NCBI RefSeq assembly: GCF_002214365.1
Contig: NZ_CP014854.1
Location: 806,001 to 870,000 of the forward strand
DNA: 64,000 nucleotides
Reading direction: 5' to 3'
Source of the DNA: Thermococcus celer Vu 13 = JCM 8558
GTDB lineage: Archaea > Methanobacteriota_B > Thermococci > Thermococcales > Thermococcaceae
Within the stretch, counting starts at the first letter, position 1; the number at the start of each line of letters is the position of its first letter. The translations under genes and the position numbers were made by a program. This document shows positions 10,003-18,901 of this stretch, in pieces. The notes below the pieces were generated by a model. The model had not been told where the DNA came from. It worked only from the letters and a program-made list of their open reading frames with translations, and searched no databases.

Positions 10003-11331
10003 GTGGTGCAAGTGAAGGTCGTCGTCATCGGTTCCGGAACCGCCGGAAGCAACTTCGCGCTCTTCATGCGCAAGCTCGATAGAAGGGCCGAGATAACCGT
10101 CATAGGAAAGGAACCCACTATGCAGTACTCCCCCTGCGCCCTGCCGCACGTGGTGAGCGGAACAATAGAGAAGCCCGAGGACGTCATCGTCTTCCCGAAC
10201 GAGTTCTACGAGAGGCAGAAAATAAACCTCATGCTCAACACCGAGGCGAAGGAGATAGACCGCGAGAGGAAGGTCGTCGTAACCGATAGGGGCGAGGTGC
10301 CCTACGACAGGCTCGTTCTGGCGACCGGCTCCAGGGCCTTTGTCCCGCCGATAAAGGGCGTCGAGAAGGAAGGAGTCTTCACCCTCAAGAGCCTCAACGA
10401 TGTGAGGAGGATCAAATCGTACATAGCGGAGAGGAAGCCGAAGAGGGCCGTCGTTGTGGGGGCCGGCTTAATCGGCCTCGAGGGGGCGGAGGCCTTCGCG
10501 AAGCTTGGCATGGAGGTCCTCGTCGTCGAGCTGATGGATCACCTCATGCCGACGATGCTTGACAGAGACACGGCCAACCTCGTCCAGAGGGAGATGGAGC
10601 AACACGGCGTTTCCTTCCGCTTCGGCGTCGCGGTGAGCGAGATAGTCGGGGACCCTGTCAGGGCCGTTAAGGTGGGCGACGAGGAGGTCCCGGCCGAGCT
10701 GGTTCTCATCGCCACGGGCGTAAGGGCCAACGTCGATCTGGCCATAAAGGCGGGCCTCGAGGTGAACCGGGGTATTATAGTCAACGAGCACCTGCAGACG
10801 AGCGACCCGGATGTATACGCGGTGGGCGACTGCGCCGAGGTCATAGACGCGGTAACCGGGGAGAGGACCCTCAGCCAGCTCGGGACTTCCGCGGTGAGGA
10901 TGGCGAAGGTCGCGGCCGAGCACATCGCCGGGAAAGAGGCTACGTTTAAGCCCGTCTTCAACACGGCCATAACCGAGCTCTTCGGCCTCGAGATCGGAAC
11001 CTTCGGGATAACCGAGGAGAGGGCGAGGAAGGCGGGAATTGAGGTGGTCGTCGGAAAGTTCAGGGGGAGCACGAAGCCCGAGTACTACCCGGGTGGAAAG
11101 CCGATAACCGTCAAGGCCATTTTCAGAAAAGCCGATGGGAGGCTCGTGGGCGCCCAGATAGTCGGCGGAGAGAGGGTCTGGGGCAGGGTAATGACGCTCT
11201 CGGCCTTAGCCCAGAAGGGGGCCACCGCCGAGGACGTCGCCTACCTCGAGACGGCCTACGCACCGCCGATAAGCCCGACGATAGACCCCATCGCCGTGGC
11301 CGGGGAGATGGCCCTGAGGAGGTTCCGGTGA
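10003..11331 (+). CDS. CoA-disulfide-reductase/NADH-oxidase-like flavoprotein
   Basis: A 442-residue FAD/NAD-dependent oxidoreductase of the CoA disulfide reductase, NADH oxidase and NAD(P)H sulfur oxidoreductase group. Visible parts: FAD fold (VVIGSGTAGSNFALF), a single redox Cys in YSPCALPHVVSG near residue 47 as in CoADR, NAD fold (VVVGAGLIGLEGAEAF), FAD segment VYAVGDCAE, and the C-terminal dimerisation domain. A TATA box near 9972-9980 places initiation close to the first of three clustered GTG codons (10003, 10006, 10012), so the transcript is nearly leaderless and the exact start is uncertain by three residues. Substrate (CoA disulfide, oxygen, sulfur) cannot be decided from sequence. 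Confidence 0.82.
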   Translation: MVQVKVVVIGSGTAGSNFALFMRKLDRRAEITVIGKEPTMQYSPCALPHVVSGTIEKPEDVIVFPNEFYERQKINLMLNTEAKEIDRERKVVVTDRGEVPYDRLVLATGSRAFVPPIKGVEKEGVFTLKSLNDVRRIKSYIAERKPKRAVVVGAGLIGLEGAEAFAKLGMEVLVVELMDHLMPTMLDRDTANLVQREMEQHGVSFRFGVAVSEIVGDPVRAVKVGDEEVPAELVLIATGVRANVDLAIKAGLEVNRGIIVNEHLQTSDPDVYAVGDCAEVIDAVTGERTLSQLGTSAVRMAKVAAEHIAGKEATFKPVFNTAITELFGLEIGTFGITEERARKAGIEVVVGKFRGSTKPEYYPGGKPITVKAIFRKADGRLVGAQIVGGERVWGRVMTLSALAQKGATAEDVAYLETAYAPPISPTIDPIAVAGEMALRRFR

Positions 11332-11452
11332 GCTTTGCCATTTCTTTCATGTTTTTACAACAGAGAAATGGATTGCAGTTATTTCTCTAAAGCATTAACC
11401 CCAATGAATTCGGTTTCAACTGGCGGGTTCTCCAATCATAGAGAGCGGTCCA

Positions 11453-12688
11453 TCACTCCGGCAGCCCAAGGGTCAGGACGAAGGCGAGGCCGAGGGGAAT
11501 CAGGGTTGAGAGGAAATTCACGGAGAAGCCTATCCCCGAGAGGTATCCACCTATCAAAGGCCCCACCACCCAGCCGAGGCTCATCATCGCGTTGAGCAAC
11601 CCCATGGCCTGACCGCGTTCGTTCGCCCTGACCCTTTCGGCGACGTAGGTCGAGGTTGCGTTCAGCGTCATGGACCACTTGAGGCCGGATAACAGGGCCA
11701 CCGCGAGCATCAGGTAAGGGCTCCCAGCGAGCGCATAGCCCGCGAAGGTGGCGCCGTAGCCGGCTATAGCCGCGAGGTAGAACCTCTTGGCCCCGTACCT
11801 GTCGATGAGCTTTCCTATGTGGTAACCGCTGACGGCCGCGGCAAGGGAATCCACGCCGAATATGATTCCAACCCACTCCTGGCCAAACTTCTCCCCAAAG
11901 TAAACCGACACCACGGAGTACACCTGACCGCTCGCCAGCATGACCACGAACACCGTCAGGTAGAATAGGCCGAGGGAACCGCGGGTGAGCCTCCTGAAGG
12001 CCGCCCCGCTGAATATCACCCTCTCACTCTCCCTGCCTTCCTGAGGGAGGAGCGGAAGCCTCGGCGCCCGTCTTGGCCTCGGTCTCTCCCTTATGAACAG
12101 CACCATCATGGAGGAGAGGGCAAGGAGGGCAGCAGCGAGCAGAAATATCCCCCTTATCCCCACCCTTCCAACGAGGAAACCGCCGAGGAAGTTGCCGACC
12201 ATGTAACCGGCGTTCTCAACGGTCGAAAAGAGACCGTAGGCCGAGCCTATCCTCGACGAGAGCTCGGCTATCAGGGCCGATTTCGCAGGCATCATCGCCG
12301 AGCCGAGCGCCCCCTGCGCCGTTCTGAGTGCGAGGAGCGTGAGGGGGGTCGATACGAGGGCCATCGTCGCATAAAAGAAGCCCGTGGAGAAGAAACCCAG
12401 GGCGATAAAGGCCTTCCTGTTTCTGGTTGAGTCGGAGAGGTAGCCGAAGGGGTACTGGAAGATGGTAGAGGTCAGGTTGAAGGCGACGCTCAAAAGCCCG
12501 ACCATCATCATGGTTCCGCCGATGAGGCGCATGTAGACGCTCAGATAGGGGAAGGCCATGCCGAAGGCGGCGTTCGCGAGGAACGCGGAGACACCTAACA
12601 GGAAAACGTTTTTCCGCTTTATCCTGAGCCTCCTGAACTTCCCCGCCTTTTCCCGGTTCCCCTGGAGGAGTGCCCGTTCCCGCCTCAT
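11453..12688 (-). CDS. MFS transporter
   Basis: A 411-residue major facilitator superfamily membrane protein with about twelve hydrophobic segments and the inter-helix 2-3 motif in the form GYLSDSTRNRKAF. A long basic stretch (REKAGKFRRLRIKRKN) precedes the first helix. A TATA box (AGTTTTATAAGC, about 12710-12721 on the minus strand) lies 25 bases or so before ATG 12688, implying a leaderless mRNA and supporting this start. The substrate is unknown; multidrug or sugar efflux-type MFS are the nearest general match. It follows the second proline dehydrogenase pair but has its own promoter. Confidence 0.82.
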   Translation of the reverse strand: MRRERALLQGNREKAGKFRRLRIKRKNVFLLGVSAFLANAAFGMAFPYLSVYMRLIGGTMMMVGLLSVAFNLTSTIFQYPFGYLSDSTRNRKAFIALGFFSTGFFYATMALVSTPLTLLALRTAQGALGSAMMPAKSALIAELSSRIGSAYGLFSTVENAGYMVGNFLGGFLVGRVGIRGIFLLAAALLALSSMMVLFIRERPRPRRAPRLPLLPQEGRESERVIFSGAAFRRLTRGSLGLFYLTVFVVMLASGQVYSVVSVYFGEKFGQEWVGIIFGVDSLAAAVSGYHIGKLIDRYGAKRFYLAAIAGYGATFAGYALAGSPYLMLAVALLSGLKWSMTLNATSTYVAERVRANERGQAMGLLNAMMSLGWVVGPLIGGYLSGIGFSVNFLSTLIPLGLAFVLTLGLPE

Positions 12689-12779
12689 CGTTCAGCCGTA
12701 CAGGGAGGCGCTTATAAAACTTCTCCCGATGGAAGGCAGATAAAACGGAAAAAGACGCAAAAACGATAGAGAAAAACCG

Positions 12780-13949
12780 TCAGCCCATCTGCAACGCCTT
12801 TCCGCGCAGTTCGCCGCGCTCGAAGCGGTAGGGGTCGTACCACTCCACCGGGAGGTCGGTTCTCCCCTTGGTGATGAGGTCGGCGACCATCTCCGCCACC
12901 GCGGGGGCCATCATGAAGCCGTGCCCGGAGAAACCAGCGGCAATGTAGTAGTCGCTCAGCTCCTCTATCTTCCCTATGGCCGGGTTGCTGTCGGGCGTTT
13001 TCGCGTAGTAGCCGGCCCACGTCCTGAGTATGAGGAGCTCCCTCAAAGCCGGGATTATCCGGGTAAAGTAACGGCTCACCTCGCGCATGAACTCGTAGGT
13101 CGGGTTGAGGTCGTAGGTTGGCCCGAGCTCGTAACCGACGCCGCCGACGACGCCGCCGTGGGCGGTCTGGGTGAGGTAGGCGTGGCCATACTTGAAGGAG
13201 ATGACCATCGGCTTAATGGCGCCCTTCCTGATGGGCTGGGTTATGACCGCCTGATGCTTGTAGGGCTCTATCGGGATGTTAACCCTTATCCCGGCCATCG
13301 CGTTGGTGAGCTTGGCCCAGGCGTTGGTGGCGTTCACCACGATGCCGGTCTTTATCGTCCCCCTGTTCGTCTTGAGCCCCCTTATCTCCCCGTTCTCCGT
13401 TACGAAGTCCTTGACCTCGGTGTACTCCACGAGTTTTGCCCCGAGCCTCTCGGCGTTTATGGCGAAGGCGGACGTGGCGTGGAAGGGGTCAGCCTTTCCG
13501 TCCGTCGGGTTCCAGGAGGCGGCCACGACCTCGCTTATATCGAGGAGGGGGACTATCTCCTTCGCCTCCTCGGGAGTTATCAGCCTCGTGGGGACGCCGA
13601 AGCGGTTCTGGATCTCTATGTTACGCTTGAACTCCTCCACCTCGTCGTCATCGTAGAGCAGGAAGAGGTAGCCCGTCTGCTCGAAGGAAAAGCCGTACTC
13701 CTCACTATAGCGCTTCCACAGTTCGACGGAGCGCTTCATGACCTGGACGTTGGCCTCATCGCTGAACTGCTGCCTTATTCCCGTCCCGCACCGGAAGGTC
13801 GAGCCCGAGCCGATGAAGCGCTTCTCGATCACCGTAACCTCCTCGCCGCGCTTCGCCAGCTCGTGGGCGAGGGTCACACCGATTATTCCCCCGCCGATGA
13901 TGACTATCTCGCTCCTCTCCGGGAGTTCCCTGCTCGGCATCTCACTCAC
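12780..13949 (-). CDS. Proline dehydrogenase 2, beta subunit (DAO family)
   Basis: A 389-residue FAD-dependent amine oxidase, clearly paralogous to pdhB at 7168-8334 along its length: IIGGGIIGVTLAHELAKRGE, FIGSGSTFRCGTGIRQQF and [18 protein letters not shown]. It overlaps the upstream alpha-subunit gene by 8 bases and is probably the catalytic half of a second, two-gene dye-linked L-proline dehydrogenase, comparable to the heteromeric PDH2 type of Pyrococcus horikoshii. The neighbouring PutP-like symporter supports proline, although related oxidases of sarcosine or other N-alkyl amino acids cannot be ruled out. Confidence 0.8.
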   Translation of the reverse strand: MSEMPSRELPERSEIVIIGGGIIGVTLAHELAKRGEEVTVIEKRFIGSGSTFRCGTGIRQQFSDEANVQVMKRSVELWKRYSEEYGFSFEQTGYLFLLYDDDEVEEFKRNIEIQNRFGVPTRLITPEEAKEIVPLLDISEVVAASWNPTDGKADPFHATSAFAINAERLGAKLVEYTEVKDFVTENGEIRGLKTNRGTIKTGIVVNATNAWAKLTNAMAGIRVNIPIEPYKHQAVITQPIRKGAIKPMVISFKYGHAYLTQTAHGGVVGGVGYELGPTYDLNPTYEFMREVSRYFTRIIPALRELLILRTWAGYYAKTPDSNPAIGKIEELSDYYIAAGFSGHGFMMAPAVAEMVADLITKGRTDLPVEWYDPYRFERGELRGKALQMG

Positions 13950-15429
13950 CCCCCGCGGGAACCTTCATCCTGACGTTCTTCAGCGGCGGTCTCGCCACCG
14001 GGAGGTCGATGTGGCTTAAATCGGAGCCCGTTCTCTGGGCGACGACCACCGCGCCGTTGAAGAGGCAGAACCTGCCCTGGCAGAAGCCCATCGCGAGGTG
14101 GGTCAGCCTCTTGATTATCTGCAGGTCCGTTATCCCCTTCCTGACGACGTCGTCGACCTTCTTCAGGGAGACGCCGCAGCCGCATATGTGGACGTCCTCG
14201 AGGTTGAGGCTCTCGAAGGGTATGCTCTGGATGGTCATCGGAATCGGTTCGTACTCCCTAAGCCTCTCCTCGTAGACGCAGGGGGTCGCGTCAAAGCCGA
14301 ACTCCTGCAGAAGGTACGCTCCAACGAGCCTTCCCTCGAGGTAGTTCGCGTAGTGGGGCTTTATCGAGACCGCGCTTCCGGCGACGTATATCCCGTCCCG
14401 TATCCTGTGCTGCGAGTCGAGAACGGGCATGTAGTAGCCCCTCTTGAAGACCAGCTTTCCCCCCGCCTGGGTTACCGGGTTGATGTCGGGCCTCCTTCCC
14501 TCGGCGGTTATAACGGCGTCGACCTCGTAGGTGTTCCCGTTCATGTCGATGAGCCTCTCCACCTTCTCCCTACCCTCGGCGCGCTTGGGGTTGGGCACGA
14601 TGATGTAATCGATGCCCCAGCGCTCCAGCTCTGGAACGATATCCTCCGGCCTGCTCCCGACGACGGCCACCTTCCTGCCCGGGGCGACGCCCCAGATGTT
14701 CATGACCTCGAGGGCGAAGTCCCTCCTGAAGACCCCCGGGAGCTCGTTGTTCTCGAACAGGACGATGTTGTCAACGGCGCCGGTTGCAAGAACCACGCGC
14801 TTGGCCATTATCTCGATGAGCCGGTCCCCCTTCACAACCGGAACGAGGAAGTATTCACCCTCCTCAAAGACTCCGAGGGCCACCGTCCCCTTAAAGAGCC
14901 GCACGTTCCCGTTGAACCTTGAGGTCATCTCCTCCACGACTTCGTGGGGGCTCTTCTCCCCGAACCCCTCCTGCGGCAGGCCCTTCAGCCAGAGGTCCCC
15001 GCCGAGCCATCCTCTCTCCTCGATTAACGCCACAGTCAGGTGTTCCTGAACCTCGAGCACCGCCCCTATGCCGGCTGGTCCACCACCTATGACCGCCACG
15101 TCGACGACGACCCTCTCAACGGGCTTGCCCTCGTCTATCTCCACCGTCTCCTGAAACTCATCGTACCTCTGGCGCTCTATCCTCATGCCGTCCTTAACCC
15201 GCGTCTTCCGTCCGTTGACGTTCCTGACACCGTTGAGAACCATCGGAACGGGACCGAAGGTGAACGCCCCGCGCTTTCTGCCCTCCGTGCTGGTCGTCAG
15301 CCAGTATATCCCGTTGGCGAGGAGTGCAACCGGGAGTTTCTCCCCCTCGTAGGCCTCCAGGGGTTGACCCTCGAAGTAAATCGTGACCTTCTTAGAAGGA
15401 TCCTTTTCGGTAAGGTCGAGCGGTCTCAT
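13942..15429 (-). CDS. Proline dehydrogenase 2, alpha subunit with fused BFD domain and degenerate Fe-S domain
   Basis: A 495-residue flavoprotein paralogous to pdhA but with two changes. At the N terminus (about 14-85) the ferredoxin-like domain is recognisable (VTIYFEGQPLEAYEGEKLP, then VLNGVRNVNG) yet contains no Cys where pdhA has four ligands. At the C terminus a BFD-like [2Fe-2S] domain is fused, with ligands Cys416, Cys418, Cys450 and Cys455; this replaces the separate pdhX. The central FAD fold is VIGGGPAGIGAVLEV. A TATA box at about 15479-15485 and a 14-bp palindrome upstream indicate its own promoter. Confidence 0.82.
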   Translation of the reverse strand: MRPLDLTEKDPSKKVTIYFEGQPLEAYEGEKLPVALLANGIYWLTTSTEGRKRGAFTFGPVPMVLNGVRNVNGRKTRVKDGMRIERQRYDEFQETVEIDEGKPVERVVVDVAVIGGGPAGIGAVLEVQEHLTVALIEERGWLGGDLWLKGLPQEGFGEKSPHEVVEEMTSRFNGNVRLFKGTVALGVFEEGEYFLVPVVKGDRLIEIMAKRVVLATGAVDNIVLFENNELPGVFRRDFALEVMNIWGVAPGRKVAVVGSRPEDIVPELERWGIDYIIVPNPKRAEGREKVERLIDMNGNTYEVDAVITAEGRRPDINPVTQAGGKLVFKRGYYMPVLDSQHRIRDGIYVAGSAVSIKPHYANYLEGRLVGAYLLQEFGFDATPCVYEERLREYEPIPMTIQSIPFESLNLEDVHICGCGVSLKKVDDVVRKGITDLQIIKRLTHLAMGFCQGRFCLFNGAVVVAQRTGSDLSHIDLPVARPPLKNVRMKVPAGGE

Positions 15430-15502
15430 GCTACCACCTCGAGAAATCCAGTGTTCGTTCGAAGGTGTACCTCGGTGCTTATAAACGTTAGGATGACCAA
15501 AA

Positions 15503-15516
15503 ATGGTTTAAACCAT
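15503..15516. promoter_or_regulatory. 14-bp perfect palindrome upstream of proline dehydrogenase 2
   Basis: ATGGTTTAAACCAT is fully self-complementary and lies just upstream of the TATA box of the leftward alpha/beta operon, between it and the end of putP. The position, behind BRE/TATA, would suit an activator or a substrate-responsive regulator. Confidence 0.4.
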
Positions 15517-15571
15517 AGGCTGCTCATTTGAGTTTGGAGCAACAGGGGAAATAGCAGAAAAAAGGAGGAAC

Positions 15572-17188
15572 TCAGGCCAGTCCCCTGCCAAGAACGAACT
15601 CGGCAACGTTCTCGACCTGGCTCTTGGCCCTGGCCTCGGCGAGGGTCTTCCCGCCGGCCTCAACCGGGACCTTTCTGAATATCTCCTCGTGGAGCTTCAC
15701 GACGTCCTCAGGCGGCCTGGTTAGGAGGCTGACGATTATTATGACAAGCAGCGTAACGAAGAAGTTTACGAAGAACACGGGCACGTCCTGGAACCAGCCG
15801 CCTATCGTCCCCCAGATTCCGGGGGCCTTGCTGGTGAACGCCCAGCCGTATATCTTCGCCTCGAAGATGACCTCGCTGATCAGACCGTAGGCCATGCCGA
15901 CTATCGCGCCCTCCTTCGTGGTTCTCTTCCACCAGAGGCTCAGCGTGAGTATCGGGCCGAAGCCGACCGCCAGGCCGCCCCATGCGGTAGCCACCATCTG
16001 GTAAATGACCTTGGGCCCGCTGATTGCGAACCACAGGCCGACGATTGCGACACCGAAGACGACCAGCCTTGAGATGTTGACCATCTGCTTCTTGCCCACC
16101 TCCTGTCCGAGGACCTTGTGGTAGAGGTCCCTCGCTATAGCCGAGGAAGCGACGAGCAGCTGGGAATCCGCGGTGCTCATAACGGCGGAGATTATTCCAG
16201 CTATGACGAAGCCGGCCAGCCAGCCCGGCATCAGCTCCACGGCCATCGCAGGAATCACCTTCTCGGGGTCGCTGACCTGCAGTATCCCAGCTTTGACCAT
16301 AGCGAAGCCGAGGAAGCCGGCGAAGAACGCCCCCCAGAGGACGAGGATCGTCCACGTGCCGCTGATGAAGATACCCGGTCTCCTGAGCTTCCGCGGGTCC
16401 TCAACGCTCATGTAACGCGTAACGATGTGCGGCTGTCCGAGGTAGCCGACTATCCACGAAGCGTAACCTATGGCGAAGATCACCGCGGCGAGTCCGGTCG
16501 CTCCCCCGAAGGGGTGGAGCTTCGTCGGGTCAGCCGAGGCTATTATCTCCGTCGCCCTCTCGAAGCCCCCTATCTTCGACAGCGCGAGGAAGGGGACTAT
16601 GATCAGTGTCAGCAGCATGAAGAGAGCCTGAACGACGTCCGTCCAGACAACGGCGAAGAAGCCACCGGTGATGACGTAGGCCGTCAGTATGATGACCGTT
16701 ATCAGGATGCCCGCGTTGTCGCTTATCCCGAAGCCCTCGGCGAAGGTTTTGCCGCCGGCCGTGAACTGTGCCGCGACGTAGGCCGTCATGAAGATGATGA
16801 TTATCAGCGCGCTCAGGATCCTTATCAGTTTGGTATCGTCCTTCAAGCGGGCCTCGAGGTAGTCGGGAACGGTTATGGCCCTGAACTTGCCCGCGTAGAT
16901 CCTAAGCCTCGGCCCTATCAGGACGTAATCGGAGAGGGTCCCGAACAGGCATCCTATCGCGGCCCAGAAGGCTCCGAGACCGCTCTTAAAGGCCGCCCCG
17001 GGATAGCCCAGCATCAGCCAGCCGGAGAAGTCGCTCGCCTTGTCCGATAGGGTCGCGGCGAGGACGTGCACCCTCCTGCCGCCGACGAAGTACTGGTCCT
17101 CGGTTTTCGTGTAGCGGTTGGCCCACCAGCCTATGTAGGCGAGCAGGGCGAGGTACACAAGGAACCCGAAGAGTATCCCGCCGTTCAT
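15572..17188 (-). CDS. putP: Sodium/proline symporter (PutP-like, SSS family)
   Basis: A 538-residue sodium:solute symporter with about thirteen membrane helices. Segments typical of PutP are present: SDKASDFSGWLMLGYPGAAF in helix 2, YVAAQFTAGGKTF, and GYLGQPHIVTRYMS. It imports proline with sodium in the best-studied relatives. Its start overlaps the stop codon of a 59-residue membrane protein gene (GTATGA), so the two are coupled. It lies directly upstream of the second proline dehydrogenase pair on the same strand, which supports proline as substrate. Confidence 0.88.
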   Translation of the reverse strand: MNGGILFGFLVYLALLAYIGWWANRYTKTEDQYFVGGRRVHVLAATLSDKASDFSGWLMLGYPGAAFKSGLGAFWAAIGCLFGTLSDYVLIGPRLRIYAGKFRAITVPDYLEARLKDDTKLIRILSALIIIIFMTAYVAAQFTAGGKTFAEGFGISDNAGILITVIILTAYVITGGFFAVVWTDVVQALFMLLTLIIVPFLALSKIGGFERATEIIASADPTKLHPFGGATGLAAVIFAIGYASWIVGYLGQPHIVTRYMSVEDPRKLRRPGIFISGTWTILVLWGAFFAGFLGFAMVKAGILQVSDPEKVIPAMAVELMPGWLAGFVIAGIISAVMSTADSQLLVASSAIARDLYHKVLGQEVGKKQMVNISRLVVFGVAIVGLWFAISGPKVIYQMVATAWGGLAVGFGPILTLSLWWKRTTKEGAIVGMAYGLISEVIFEAKIYGWAFTSKAPGIWGTIGGWFQDVPVFFVNFFVTLLVIIIVSLLTRPPEDVVKLHEEIFRKVPVEAGGKTLAEARAKSQVENVAEFVLGRGLA

Positions 17189-17364
17189 ACCTTACCCTCC
17201 CCCTTGAGCGTTTCGATAAGGTCCTCGTCGTAGGCCAGAATCTCGTCGTCCACGTAGTACTCCTTGCCGGTTATTCTGTCCCAGTAGCCGTACAGCAGCA
17301 TCGTCAGAATTCCCAGAAGGGTTGGCACAAGCAGGGTTGCCCAGGCCGAACCACTCAAGCCCAT
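17185..17364 (-). CDS. Symporter small accessory membrane protein
   Basis: A 59-residue protein with one membrane helix (about residues 7-26, WATLLVPTLLGILTMLLYGY) and an acidic cytoplasmic tail (YYVDDEILAYDEDLIE). The gene ends in a 4-base overlap with putP, which matches the family of small accessory proteins found beside archaeal SSS symporters. A ribosome-binding sequence GAGGTGA precedes the ATG and lies inside the 3' end of the RelE-like remnant. Role in assembly or regulation of the symporter is inferred from position only. Confidence 0.75.
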   Translation of the reverse strand: MGLSGSAWATLLVPTLLGILTMLLYGYWDRITGKEYYVDDEILAYDEDLIETLKGEGKV

Positions 17365-17365
17365 T

Positions 17366-17512
17366 TCACTTCACCTCGATACATCGATGTGAATTAAAGG
17401 ACATCAATCTCCTCTCATTCCAGTTCACGGTGTAGATAACGCGGTACCCGCCAATTCGAACCCGATAGACTCTCTTCTTTGTAATGGTGCCGTAGTTAAT
17501 TGCTTCCGCCAT
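17366..17512 (-). pseudogene. RelE/ParE-type toxin remnant (C-terminal half)
   Basis: The 48-residue frame contains VYRVRIGGYRVIYTVNW, the hallmark central strand pair of RelE-family mRNA interferases, followed by a short basic tail with HR. Full RelE proteins are about 85-90 residues; the N-terminal helices are absent and no antitoxin gene is adjacent. GGGTGAT upstream of ATG 17512 could still drive translation. It ends one base before the symporter accessory gene. Most likely a decayed toxin. Confidence 0.6.
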
Positions 17513-17603
17513 GATATCACCCTTCAATGAAGTTCGCCACAGAAGTTGTTTATTGATTTTCTGAGAGGTGTGAAAGGTGGGGAGGAACCCGTTAAACCGG
17601 CCT

Positions 17604-18770
17604 TTACCTCGCGTGTATCTCCACGATGTCCCCGTCCTCGAGAACGTGGTCGGCGCCGACCCTCTGACCCGGGAACTTGACGCTCTTGCCCCAGACGCGG
17701 GCGTAGCGGAAGTTCTTCGCGAAGTCCTTGTGTATCCTCTCTGCCAAATCCATGACCGTTGAGCCCCTCTTGAGCGGTACCGGCGGGTAGGCCGGCTCCT
17801 CGCCCGGGCTCTTCGTGAAGACCCTTATTATCCCCGCCAGCTCGTAGAGCTCGTCCTTGAGCTTATCCAGCTGGATCTTCCTCTTCGCCGAGACCGGGAT
17901 TATCTTAAATCTCTCACCGTACTCCCTGACCAGTCTCTCGTAGTTCTCCCTGCTCCCGGGGGCGTCGCCCTTGTTGGCTATTATTATCGCCCTCTTCCAG
18001 ACGAGGCTCTCGTCGAGGGCGTCCGCGAACTCCTCAAGCGTCACCGGTTCTTTGACGGTTATCTCGGCCGAGTGGATCCGCTCCTCGCGGAGCATCTTCA
18101 TGACTTCCCCGATGTCCCCCCTGATGTTCTCCCCCCCGTTGATGACGATCCCGCCCATGGCGGTCCTCTTTATCTCCACCCTCGGGCGGCGTTTGTTCAG
18201 CTTTATCCCCGCCCTCTCGAACTCCTTGAGCAGGGTCTCCATCTGCTTTATAGGGTCCCGCGAGAGGTCCACCACGATGGCCACCGCATCGGCGTTCCTT
18301 ATAACGCTCAAAAGCTGTGGCCCCATCCCCTTTCCGAGGGCGGCTCCTTCGACGAGGCCGGGAACCTCTACGAGCTGTATCTGCACGTCCTTGTGGTGCA
18401 TCATCCCCGGGATAGGCTCAACCGTGGTGAAGGCGTAGTCCGCGACGTCGATGTCAACGTTGGTGAGGGCCTTCAGAAGGGAGCTCTTCCCGACGTTTGG
18501 GAGGCCAGCGAGGGCTATCTGGGCCGCACCCTCCTTCCTCACCGCCATCGAGGGCCCGCCGCCACCCTTCTTCATCTGCCTCTGCTTCTCAAGCTCCTTC
18601 CTCAGCTCGGAGAGCTTCCTCTTTATCTGGAGCCTGAGCTTCTCCGTCCCCTTGTGCTTCGGAACCGTGGAGTACATCTTCTCGAGGGCCCTTATCTTCT
18701 CTGGAATGGTCCTGGCGTTCCTGTACTCCTCCTCGGCCGCAAGGTACTCCGCCGTCACGTTGGTTGGCAT
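17604..18770 (-). CDS. DRG/OBG-type GTPase with TGS domain
   Basis: A 388-residue translation-associated GTPase of the DRG subgroup. Order: basic helical N terminus (1-65), G domain with Walker A GLPNVGKSSLL, switch II EVPGLVEGAA, NKGD and VSAK motifs, and a C-terminal TGS domain (about 315-388). DRG proteins bind ribosomes or nucleic acid. ATG 18770 is chosen because GGGGTCAGCG precedes it and MPTNVTAEYLAAEEEY is the family start; the 29 in-frame codons upstream are non-conserved promoter sequence. Confidence 0.9.
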   Translation of the reverse strand: MPTNVTAEYLAAEEEYRNARTIPEKIRALEKMYSTVPKHKGTEKLRLQIKRKLSELRKELEKQRQMKKGGGGPSMAVRKEGAAQIALAGLPNVGKSSLLKALTNVDIDVADYAFTTVEPIPGMMHHKDVQIQLVEVPGLVEGAALGKGMGPQLLSVIRNADAVAIVVDLSRDPIKQMETLLKEFERAGIKLNKRRPRVEIKRTAMGGIVINGGENIRGDIGEVMKMLREERIHSAEITVKEPVTLEEFADALDESLVWKRAIIIANKGDAPGSRENYERLVREYGERFKIIPVSAKRKIQLDKLKDELYELAGIIRVFTKSPGEEPAYPPVPLKRGSTVMDLAERIHKDFAKNFRYARVWGKSVKFPGQRVGADHVLEDGDIVEIHAR

Positions 18771-18872
18771 CGCTGACCCCCCAGAATTCCTGAGATAAAA
18801 GGTGAGCGGCATTTTATAAAAGCTATGGTTTCGTGGATGTGGTTCAGAAATCGGCAAGTTTATAAGACCATC

Positions 18873-18886
18873 CGAAAATTTTTTCA
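18873..18886. promoter_or_regulatory. Possible FL11-type self-operator
   Basis: CGAAAATTTTTTCA lies at the predicted transcription start of the Lrp-family gene, about 10-25 bases after its TATA box (AGTTTATAAG, 18858-18867). It resembles the reported FL11 site TGAAA-WWW-TTTCA with one mismatch and one inserted base. FL11 is known to act on its own promoter, so autoregulation is plausible. Confidence 0.4.
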
Positions 18887-18901
18887 GGGACGGTGATGCT
18901 C

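Noticed and set aside
12921-15049. Long plus-strand frames opposite the proline dehydrogenase 2 genes
   Set aside because: They are antisense shadows with unusual composition, produced by the high G+C third positions of the real leftward genes.
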